Positions 45,378-55,801 of a stretch of DNA of 64,000 nucleotides are shown here, piece after piece (positions within the stretch are counted from its first letter, which is position 1; each line of letters opens with the position of its first letter). Where the stretch lies: NCBI GenBank assembly GCA_039583875.1, contig CM077162.1, forward strand, positions 57,749,675-57,813,674, given 5' to 3'. Both the position numbers and the translations under genes were made by a program. Under the pieces are notes generated by a model. It had not been told where the DNA came from and ran no database searches. It saw only the letters and a list, made by a program, of their open reading frames with translations. Origin of the DNA: Platanthera guangdongensis. Taxonomy: Eukaryota > Streptophyta > Magnoliopsida > Asparagales > Orchidaceae.

Positions 45378-47448
45378 TGTAACACCCCCTATCCGTCACA
45401 TAGCATATAGCAGTAGGTCCGGCCGGGGGCCGACGCCATATACCACAGACAGACCGGAAGGTTAAGCAATGAAACCATACTGCCAATAACCAACATCCTA
45501 CCAAGAGTACATTCTAGCGGAAGCAATTTAAAAGTTGCAAATTAAGAACCCAGCCAACAGCATGAATGTCCACTACATAAACCCAACATGAATTAACGTA
45601 CAAATACACAAGTACTTGCCCTAATGGCCTTATAATATTTTACTCAAATATAAGTGTCTTCCAAACCTCGGCACGCAGGCCGGTCATACATGACAATAAA
45701 ATAAAACACTCATTATCAGGCATTCGAGGGCCGACTCAACAACAAGGGCTTTTGCCCGCTATTTTCCACTCGGCTCTGCAGCACATGCAAGCAACAATCC
45801 ACCAAAGCCGTGGCAAACAAAAGCAACAGTCAGCTAAGCTGACCAAATTATAACGATGCTGCCCCCAAACTCGGGGCGACAATGCTCCTTCACTGCACTT
45901 TATTAGCATTGCCATATAATAGATAAATTACACATCATCACAGGCGTAGGCTCGCACGGCCACACACCCCGTGCTCTCAGGGCACATTCTCGGTGAACTA
46001 GGTCAAAGTCCGCGAACTCACCATAGCCCCTTGGACAGCAAATCTCGTGAGCATTTCAATCTTTCTGGCCTTAGTCTAAGACCCTCCATCTATGCCAACG
46101 GTAAGTGCCATGTTCCTTAGGTCTCTTTAACCAAACCACATATAGCGGGTAAGGTTCTGCCTAACCCGTTGCTCACACCGCAACGTCAATTTAAGACGTC
46201 TGCGTGGGTCAAGCTTCACCAAGTCTCAATTCCATCACACACTTTACATAATCCGGTTATGTACAAGTTGGCTTCCAGGCCACGAAGTTGGCAGAATCAC
46301 GCATCTGCCCAGTTTTCCGGGTGCACCTTGGAGTTAGTCCCCAAGGCTCACTGTTGCAATCTACCGGGTAGAAAACCCGAAAAACAATCATCTGTGCGGA
46401 TTCTTCTCCGGCCATTCATGCAATGCAACATCACCGATCCAGACCAACTTGTCCGGGAAGGCTTCACACACCATGCCTATGTCTGTTTCTCAAATACGGA
46501 CTCTACATGCAAAACAATGGGGACTATTCATGTCTACCCAAAGGAACACCTCACACTCATCGCAAACTCGCGAGAGCGGTCTTCCTATTCAAAGGGAAAA
46601 GAGGACCTCACATGTCCAAGATGAGAATCATTACCCTAGCATTTCTCTTCGGTGCCATGGAAATCTATGCGGATGAAAAACATCACAACGTCCTCGTATC
46701 CGTAGATCCGAACTCGGCTTGCGATTTGGGGCTCCGAAGCTCCACCGGCGGCCGGATCTCTCCTCCTTCTTCTTCCTTGTTGTCTCCTCTCCCTAGAACT
46801 CTTAGAAAGAGAAAACCCTAAAGAAATGAGGGTTTATAAACCCTATTCCCGGGTTAAACCCTGCTAGGAGCAGCCAGGACACTTGGATCCCAAAGGAAGG
46901 AAATGAACGGCCATGATTCTCACTAAAAATCCAAAACCTGGGCCGAACACGGCTTGTGACACGCCCATATCCAAGTCCGTGTGCCTCCTTAGATGTTGAA
47001 ACCGTCGCATCCCGAAAATAACACGGGCTCTCAACACACCTGTGTCAGGCTTGACACGCCCGTGTCATCCAGTACACACCCATGTGGCGGGGCGTGTTCC
47101 TCCATCGACACAGGACCAACACCAACCCGAGGAGAACACGGGTATTCGATACGCCCATGTAGAATTTGACACACCCTTGTTAGGCTGAACATGCCTGGGC
47201 TCCAGGCCGTGTTCCACCCCCGACACAACACGACTAACAACCCGAGTAGGATATGACCTGGGACACGCCTGTGTCTCAGGCCGTGTTCGTTGTTCGACGA
47301 TCATCAACTGCAATTTCGTCGACCACACGGCCATCGTCGAACCCGAGTACGACACGACCCTGAGTGGTAGGGGTCGTGTGACCCCTACCATGTCCCAAAC
47401 TTGGCTGAAAACGCTACCCATCCCTCTTTTGAGTTTCAGGGCGTTACA
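45378..47448 (-). repeat. 3' LTR of element F
   Basis: 2071 bp, colinear with 52337-54395. GACACGCCC(G/A)T(G/A)TC palindromes and TCGACGA motifs cluster at its right end (46950-47400), the U3 start in minus-strand reading, as in E. Confidence 0.93.
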
Positions 47449-47464
47449 ACTCTCTCCCTCTTAA
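47449..47464 (-). other. Polypurine tract of element F
   Basis: TTAAGAGGGAGAGAGT on the minus strand directly precedes the 3' LTR; it is nearly the same as in E. Confidence 0.85.
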
Positions 47465-47511
47465 AAGAATTTCATCCCGAAATTACAGAAAGGAAAAGAT
47501 ATAAATAAAAC

Positions 47512-50500
47512 TTAAACGGTACCTAAGTGGAATAACTCTGGGTACTCCTCAAGCATGATCTGCTCTCGCTCCCATGAGAGCTCCTCCCGACCGCAGTTGT
47601 CCCAATGGACCTTGACGATCCTGATTTCCTTGTTACGCAATCACTTGACTTCCGAGTCCTCAATGCGAACGGGCTTGACATTCATCGTCAACCCATTATC
47701 AACCGGTACTTGATTGACCGCGATCACTTACGAAGGATCTTGTACCGCCTTCCGCAGCACCGATATGTGGAATACATCGTGTAGACCACTTAGCTCCATT
47801 GAAAGCTTCAATCGATAAGCTACTTCGCCAATCCGCTCCAGAACCTCAAACAGTCCAAGGTACCTCAGGTTTAGCTTCTTCAAGAACCGTACCCGCGAGA
47901 TATCCTTGAACGGCTTAATCTTCAAGTACACCGAGTCGTCAACAACGAACTCCACATTCATATGCTTGGTATTATAGTACTTAGCTTGCCGGTCCTGAGC
48001 GATTAGCAAACTTTCATGAATGGTTTGTATCAACGAGGTTGCATCTTCCACTTTTTGCCGCTTGTATATCTTTGACTCACCCATTTCCAACCAAGACAAC
48101 GACGTGCGACACCTTCTACCATAAATGGTCTCGAAGGGCGCCATTTGTATGCTCGCCTATTAGGTGTTGTTATAAGCAAATTCCACCAAGTACAGGTGAT
48201 CTTCCCACTGCTTCCCGAAATCCAGAACGCTTATGCGAAGCATGTCTTCCATCATCATGTTGACTCTTTCGGTCTGCCTATCCGTTTGTAGATGAAAGGT
48301 CGTGCTGAAACTCAGCTTTGTTCCCTATATATGTTGCACCAACCTCCAATCATTGGAAGTGAACCGCCCATCACTGTGACTCACGATGCTGCGGGGCACA
48401 CCGTGAAGCCGCACAATATTATCCACATACAATTTTGCCAATTTCTCCACAGAATCATCCTTCCTATGCGGAATGAAGTGCGACACTTTCGTAAAACGAT
48501 CTACGGCCACCCAGATGGCGTCGTTTCCCTTCTGCGACCTTGGCAACCCATGCACAAAGTCCATAGTAATGTCGTCAAACTTCCACTCCGGAATAGGCAA
48601 GGACTTAAAGAAACCTCCAGGTTTCTAGCACTCCGTCTTCACTAATGCACATGTTTGACACTTTGCCACGTACAGTGCCACATCCTTCTTAAGTCCTGGC
48701 CACCAGAACAATTTCTTCATATCACGGTACGTCTCTGTGCTGCCTGGGTGGATCGAGTACTTGGTATGATGAGTCTAGTACATCAATTCTGCCCCCAGAT
48801 TGACCACATTTGGGACGCACAAACAACTGTCTTTCCATAGCAATCCATCCACAACATCCAATTAGGAATTTGACCCATCCAAAGCCTCAACCATTAGCTG
48901 CTTCATGCCACTATCCAAATCCAAAGCCTGTCGAATCTGATAAGTCAGGTCATACTGAACTTCTGTCCAGTTTAATAGCGCTTCAGCACTAGTCTGCTTG
49001 TCTACGCAAGAGATCTCCAACGCCTCCAACTCTCGAACCAAACGCTCGTCATGAACCGACAGCTAGTTGGCTTGTGCTGGGGCCCTTCGACTCAACGCGT
49101 CCGCAACTGCATTGCCTTTCCCAAGCACATAATGAATCTTGAATGTGTAGTCTCCCAAGAAATCCATCCATCTCCGCTGTCACATGTTCAGATCATTCTG
49201 ATCCAACAAGTACTTCAGGCTCTTGTGGTCGGTATAGATATCGACCTTCACCCCATACAAGTAATGCCTCCATAGCTTCAGGGAAAATATTACGGCCGCT
49301 AACTCCAAGTCATGTACCGGATTATTCCTCTCATGCACCTTCAGCTGATGCGAGCCATAGGCTATCACACTTCCGTGCTGTAGTAAAACAAAACCCAATC
49401 CACTACCCGAAGCATCGTTGTAGATCTCAAAGCCTTCGGTCCCACTCGGTGAACTCAGCACAGGCACCGTGGTCAACCAACTTTTCAACTCTTCGAAAGC
49501 TCATGCGCACTCCGGCATCCAAACAAACTTTTACTCTTTCCTCGTCAGAGTCGTGAGGGGTAACGCTATCTGTAAGAAGTTCTCCACGAATCGCATGTAA
49601 TAGCCGACAAACCCCAGAAAACTCCGGACTTCCGCTATCATAGATAACACAGGCCACTCTCGTATAACAACAATCTTCGCCGGATCCACCGCAATTCCCT
49701 CTCCACTGATTATGTGACCAAGGAACACTACTGAGGACAAACAAAACTCATATTTGGAGAATTTGGCGTACAGTTGATTCCTCCTCAGCGTCACCAACAC
49801 CAAATGCAGATGCTTAAAGTGATCCTCATCACTCTGCGAGTACACTAATATATCATCGATGAAGACGATCACAAAGTGCTCCAGGTACTCTCTGAAAGTC
49901 CTGTTCATTAGATCCATGAACACTGACGGCGCATTAGTCAGCCCAAACGGCATGACCGTAAACTCATAATGCTCGTTTCTCGTGCTAAAAGCTGTCTTGG
50001 GGATATCACTTTCCCTTATCCTCAGATGATAATACCCGGACTTAAGGTCCAATTTCGAGTACACCGATGACCCGACTAACTGATCGAACAGATCATCAAT
50101 CCTTGGGATCGGGCACTTATTTTTTTCTGTTAACTTGTTCAGCTCTCGATAATCAATACAGAGCTGCAAACTTCCATCCTTATTCTTCACAAAAAGGACT
50201 GGTGCGCTCCAAGGAGACGAATTTGGATGTACATAACCCTGTTCCAAAAGCTCTTGAAGTTATACCTTCAGCTCCGCCATCTCCTTAGGCGCTAGCCGAA
50301 ACTGAGAGCGTGACACAAGTTTCGCACCTGACACTAGCTCGATAGTGAAGTCTATCTCCCGCTGAGGTGGTGCTCTAGGGAGATCGCCAGGGAACACATC
50401 AGGGTATTCAGATACCACTGGGATGATGTCCAAAGTAGGCTTAGGCTTTGAAGCATCCACTAGTGTAAAGAACAGCTCTGCACCAGCACGAACTGCCTTA

Positions 50501-50930
50501 ACCACCTAAAGAGAAGACATGAAAGTCTTGCTCGACACTTTCAAGCTTGCAAACGTCGTCTCACAACTTGTTCCCACCTTGACCTCCTTGCGATGGCAAT
50601 CAATATATGTTTGCTGCTCCGAGAGCCAGTCCATACCGAATATCACATCGAACTCCACCAGCGGCAGTAACGACGCTTGCAAGTCGAACTCTTGTCTCCC
50701 AATATGAATCTTTACACCACAGACTCTATTTGCAGGCATCAAACACCCATTCGACAACAACACATCCAGTTTGTCCTTTGACATTGAAGAAGGTACTCGC
50801 TGCGCGATATGAATCCTTCGGACAAAAAGGAGTGCGAAGCTCCCGTATCAAAGAGTGATCTCGCCGAATTATCACAAATCAAAACAAAGTCTATACAAGT
50901 AGTGGTAGGGTAACACGCGCAAGATAACAA
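47512..50930 (-). pseudogene. pol of element F (PR, RT, RNase H, INT, chromodomain-like tail)
   Basis: Protease has intact D-T-G (SLFDTGASHSFLSEGF). After a frameshift near 50800 a single frame carries the rest: RT with [21 protein letters not shown] and catalytic F-I-D-D ([10 protein letters not shown]); RNase H with [20 protein letters not shown] and [16 protein letters not shown] with an HHCC finger, ITMDFVHG, SHSDGRF and QTERVN; and the tail VKVHWDN...ELSWERE before TAA at 47512. Stops break it near 50250, 49510, 49175, 48870 and 48150. Catalytic residues are all present, but the protein cannot be made whole. Confidence 0.88.
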
Positions 50931-50956
50931 GTATTTAAAACTAACTTGCTATAAAT

Positions 50957-52114
50957 TTAAATCGTACCTGTCACCCCATCCGCTTGATTTATGGCCTCCT
51001 GCTGGCCAAGATTATAGACTCTAGGTTGAGTCGGAGCATAGTGAGATGCGGTTAACTCCACCTCCTTGCCCTTCTCCTCAAAGGTTGCTCCCGGCTTCCT
51101 CTTGGACTTTGGACGTCCGCTCCAACAATCTCGGGCAAAGTGTCCCAGCTTGCCACAATTATAGCATGCGCCCGGGGTTCGGCTTGTAGTTTCCCCCGAA
51201 GCACGGGAAGAAGGGGATGGACCCGATGTCCTAGCCTTCTTATTGAACTTACGACAACCAGACTTCATGTTAGTCGGCACCTTAAACTCTGTCTTCTTAG
51301 CCCCAGAGTCTCTCTTTGCTTGAACATTCCTTAGATCCTTCTCCAACAACCGGGTCGTATTGACCCGGGTCAAAAAGCTCTGCGTCATAAGCCCCGAGAG
51401 CAGTAGCCTTAGGTCATCCCTTAGACCTTCATACAATCGGTTTATCTTACGCTCTTCATCAGCGAAAGTAGAGCTAGAGTACCGACCCAACTGTGTAAAT
51501 TCGTGGAGATACTCATCCACGCTACTCTCTCCTTGCGTCAGCTTCTGGAATTCATTCTCCAACGCGATCCTCTGAGCTGAGGGAAGGTACCTTGCACAGA
51601 AGAGTCTTTAAAACTCTTCAATCGAGACGTCTGTGAGTTGCCTTCCCCTCAAGTGATGTAGCTCTAAACCTTCCCACCACAACGTTGCATCTCCTTCCAA
51701 TAGGAACGTAGCTATGGTGGTCATCCGCCTCTCTTCCATTTCAGTAGCTGTCAATATTCTCTTTACTCGGAAGATCTAATCCTCAGCTTGGGATGGGGTT
51801 CCCATCCCCGAGAACACTGGATGATTGAAGCCCATAACATGCTTGAGCTGCCTTTCAGTTGCTCTCCTAGGCCCTAAAGGTTCCAACACTACTTGCACCA
51901 CCCTTCTCGGTTCCGCTGCTTGAAGCGCTACCTGCTCCACCGCAGGAGTAGGCTGCTGCATTTGCCTTGCAGGCTGCACATTGATCGTAGCAAACACTAC
52001 ATCAGCCACCAATCGTACGGTTTCTGCCGAGGGAGGTGTTGCAGGCACATCATTCGGTGCGCTACTTGTCTGAGAAACCGGATGTTCCGACGGCCCTACA
52101 TCACTTCTGGTCAC
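50957..52114 (-). pseudogene. gag: gag of element F
   Basis: It opens at GTG directly after TAG, exactly as in element E. The gag domain (MGFNHPVFSGMGTPSQAED..., ALENEFQKLTQGESSVDEYLHEF, YEGLRDDLRLLLSG) is followed by the knuckle C-Y-N-C-G-K-L-G-H-F-A-R-D-C near 51130-51170. One frame is broken by stops at about 51774 and 51610. The first in-frame ATG comes about 45 codons in, within RQMQQ. Confidence 0.85.
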
Positions 52115-52336
52115 CTATTATCGTACAAAACACCATTAAGCGACCAAAACATATTGCAAAACGCAATTATAGGAACGCGCAGGTTCCTCAAACATGTGAA
52201 TTTTCATTCCTAAGTGGACATTCATGGGTTCTTTTATGTTATAACGATGACGCACACACATGTGCTCACAACCCCTTAAAATAATTCGTCCACGAATTCA
52301 TTTAAGTTGACCGAAACTAGTAGTCTGAAACCAAAT
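52115..52336 (-). other. PBS and leader of element F
   Basis: ATTTGGTTTCAGAC on the minus strand next to the LTR is a slightly changed initiator Met tRNA PBS. The leader is homologous to that of E, including GAATGTCCACTTAGGAATGA and the TAG|GTGACC end. Confidence 0.8.
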
Positions 52337-54395
52337 TGTAACACCCCCTATATGTCTCATATCATATAGCAATAGGTCCGTCCGGGGCCCGACGCCATAT
52401 ACCACAGACAGAGCAATAGGTTACGCAATGAAACCATCCTGCCAATAACCAACGTCCTATACAGAGTACATTCTAGCGGAAGCAATTTAAAAGTTATAAA
52501 TTAAGAACCCAGCCAACAACATGAATGAACACTACATAAACCCAACATGAATGAACTTACAAATACACAAGTACTTGGTCTTATGGCCTTACAATAGTTT
52601 ACTCAAATATAAGTGTCATCCAAACCTCGGCATGTAGGCCGATCATACATGAGAATAAAAGAGAACACTCATAATTAGGCCTTCGAGGGTCGGTTCAGCA
52701 ATAAGGTCTTTTGCCCGTTATTGGCCACTCAGCTCTGCAGCACCTGCAAGCAACAATCCACCGAAGCGGTGGCAAATAAAATCAACGGTCAGCTAAGCTA
52801 ACCAAATTATAACGATCTCGCCCCCAAACTCGGGGTGGCGATGCTGCTTCCCTGCACTTTATTAACATTGCCATATAATAGAGAAATTACACATCATCAC
52901 AGGTGTAGGCTCGCACGGCCACACACCCGTGCCCTCAGGGCACATTCTCGGTGAACCAGGTAAAAGTTTGCGGTTTCACCACCGCCCATTGGACTGCGAA
53001 TCTCGTGAGCATTTCGGTCTTTTTGGCCTAAGCCTAAGACCCTCCATCTATGCCAAAGGTAAGTGCCATGTACCTTAGGTCTCTTTAACCGAACCACATA
53101 GAGTGAGAACGGTTCCGCCTAACCCGTTGCTCAAATCGCAACGTCAATTTAAGCCGTCTGCGCTGGTCAAGCTTCCCCGAGTCCTAATTCGATCACACAC
53201 TTTACATAACCCAGTTATGTACAAGTTGTCTCCCAGGCCACCAAGTTGGCAGAATCACACATCTGCCCAGTTTTCCAGGTGCACCTTGGTGTTAGTCCCC
53301 AAGGCTCCCTGTTGCAATATACCGCATAGAAAACCTGGAAAACAATCATCTGCACGGAGTCTTCTCCGGCCATTCATGCAATGCAACATCACCGATCCAG
53401 ACCAACTTATCCGGGTAGGCTTCACACACCATACCTATGTCCGTTTCTCGAATACGGGCTCTACATGCAAAACAATGGGGACTATTCATGTCTACCCAAA
53501 GGAACACCTCACACTCACTGCAAACTTGTGAGAGCGGGCTTCCTATGCAAAGGGAAACGAGTACTTCACATGTCCAATATGAGAATCGTTACCCTATCAT
53601 TTCTCTTCGGTGCCATAGAGATCTATGCGGATGAAAAGCACCACAACGTCCTCGTCTTCGTAGATCCGCACTCGGCTAGCGATTTGGGGCTCCGAAGCTC
53701 CACCGGTGGCCAGATCTATCCTCCTTCTTCTTCCTTGCTCTCCGCTCTCTCTAGAACTCTTAGAAAGAGAAAACCCAAAATAAATGAGGGTTTCTAAACC
53801 CTATTCCCGGGTTAAACCCTGCCAGGAGTAGCCAGGACCCTTGGATCCCAAAGGAAGGAAACGGACTGCAACGATTCACACTTAAAGTCCAAAACCTTGG
53901 CCGAACACCACTTGTGACACGCCCATGTCCAAGTCCGTGTGCCTCATTCGATGCCGAAACCGTCGCATCCCGAAAATAACACTTGCTCTCAATATGCCCG
54001 TGTCAGGCTTGACACGCCCGTGTCATCCAGTACACGCCCGTGTAGCGGGGCGTGTTCCTCCATCGACACAGGACCAACACCAACCCAAGGAGAACACGGG
54101 TATTCGACACGCCCGTGTCAGGCTGAACACGCCTGGGCTCTAGGCTGTGTTCCACCCCCGACACAGCACGACTAACAACCCGAGTAGGACATGGCCTGGG
54201 ACACACCCGTATCTCAGGCCGTGTTCGCTGTTGGACAATCATCAATTGCAATTTCGTCGACCACATGACCATCTTCAAACCCGAGCTCGACACGGCCCTG
54301 GGACACGCCCTTGTCCCAGGCAGTGTGGCCCCTACAAAGTCCCAAACTTTGCTCAAAATGCTACCTGCCCCTCTTTTGAGTTTCGGGGCATTACA
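52337..54395 (-). repeat. 5' LTR of element F
   Basis: 2059 bp, TGTAACACCCCCTATATG... to ...GGGGCATTACA in plus reading. Palindrome-rich U3 is at 53900-54330. Confidence 0.93.
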
Positions 54396-54400
54396 GAGAA

Positions 54401-55152
54401 GGGGTCTTTCTCCTGCTCTTTCTTATGGCTTTAGCTTTGAAAGCCACAAACTTCTCTTTGGCCTAAGACTTACAGTTTGTCTCTACTTCTTTCCTGACAG
54501 TTAGCTGCATCTCATAAGAGTGTAGTTTTCTAAATAGGGTTTGAGGTGGAGTTTCGCCTAGCTTAGCCATTTCTCTGATGGCACATGTCTTTGTGTCCCA
54601 GTATCTAGTGAGAGACCTGAGGAGCTTATCATTTAATTCGTAATTATTAAAGACCCTTCCATAGGTCCTTAGCCCATAAACTATCCTGAATAATCTTTCA
54701 TAGCAGGTGGTTATGTTCTCCCCCTTTATTTATCTGAAGGCCTCATACTCCTGGTTGAGCATAGACTATCTATCATTCCAGACCTCCTCCGTGCCTACCA
54801 TGTAGATCCCCAGAGTGTCCCACATCTCCTTTGCAGTGTCACAGTGAAATAGATTCTGAAGTGCAGAATCATAAATTATATTGACTATGTTATTTTGAGC
54901 CCTCTTGTCCATTGTGGCAAGAATGACTTCATCGTTAGTCATCTCTTCATAGGTCTTGGGTGTCTGGATGTTAGCATTCAGGATAGACACTTTCATAGGG
55001 ATGAAAGGTCCTTCTTTGAGAGTTACAAAGATTCTTGGGTCAACTGCTTTCCTGAGCAGAGTGACCCTTTCCTTCAATATTCCAAAACCCCCTTTCTTGT
55101 AGATAACAATCTTCATTGCACCCAGCTCCCTGTAGTTCACTCCTGAACCCAT
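54401..55152 (-). pseudogene. gag: gag of element B, N-terminal part
   Basis: MGSGVNYRELGAMK starts at 55152, 64 bases after the PBS. The copia gag domain follows (FVTLKEGPFIPMKV; QTPKTYEEMTNDEVILATMDKRAQNNI; TAKEMWDTLGIYM; MLNQEYEAFR). Stops at about 54764 and 54730 and one near 54465 break an otherwise single frame, which is cut by element F at 54401. Confidence 0.85.
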
Positions 55153-55216
55153 ATGTAATAACTTCTAGCCATCTTTCGAGGCTTACTCAGACTGTTAGGT
55201 CCTTTTTGAGTAACCT

Positions 55217-55231
55217 CCCTCTGATACCACT
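55217..55231 (-). other. PBS of element B
   Basis: AGTGGTATCAGAGGG on the minus strand adjoins the LTR end CTTTCA. It complements initiator Met tRNA. Confidence 0.88.
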
Positions 55232-55801
55232 TGAAAGTTATTATTTCATGGTTAGCTGGTCACCTAGAGGGGGGGGTGAATATTTGTTCAAATATTTTTG
55301 AATCTTTTTACTATCTTGTTGCTTTCTTTTAGCTTTCAACTTAGGGTGATGTAGAGCTTGTCTTTAATACCTGCAATTAATAAAAGGAAAGCAAACACAC
55401 AAACAAGCACACAAGGATTTATAGTTGTTCCCCAAATTATGTGTACATTCACTGTCCCTCCCACCTATCTAACTCTTGTTAGACAAAGCTAAACTCCTCT
55501 AAATATGCTCCTAAGAGATTACACCTCAGGCCCTCAGCCTTACACTCAGAACTTCAGCAAGTTCCTATACGCACTATCCTTTTCCGAACACCTACCTCAG
55601 AACCAACAGGTTCCTACCTCAGAGCTCTGCAGTGCTCCTGCACTCAGTGACCCTCAAGCTACATACCTCAGCCAAACACAAAGGCCTACAGCTCAGGTTT
55701 CTCAGCCCTATAGTTTTAGACACACATCCCTAGTCCCAGAGTGCTGCAACACTCCTACAACTTAGTAGCCAGTAGGTACCTACATCAGTGCCCTTCCAGG
55801 C
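55232..55801 (-). repeat. 5' LTR of element B, partial
   Basis: The minus-strand LTR end (...ATAATAACTTTCA) is at 55232; the part before it is cut at 55801 by element H. It contains a run of eight G at 55268-55275 and many CTCAG motifs (55525-55700). No coding sequence is seen. Confidence 0.85.

Larger units (their letters stand above)
45378..54395 (-). mobile_element. Element F: complete Tekay/Del-like Ty3/gypsy chromovirus
   Basis: LTRs 45378-47448 (2071 bp) and 52337-54395 (2059 bp), both TGTAACACC...(G/A)TTACA. PBS is at 52320-52336 and the PPT at 47449-47464, with 5-bp target duplication GAGAA. Gag and pol are colinear with element E and clearly homologous, but with more damage. It is inserted in gag of B in the same orientation. 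Confidence 0.95.
43134..55801 (-). mobile_element. Element B: partial Sirevirus-type copia, 5' LTR to integrase start
   Basis: Read on the minus strand: LTR (55232-55801, cut by H), PBS, gag [element F 45378-54395], protease, integrase zinc region, then fusion to C. It lacks its own RT, RNase H and 3' LTR. Together with C it makes one long composite with two gag-PR modules and one RT-RNase H. Confidence 0.82.
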
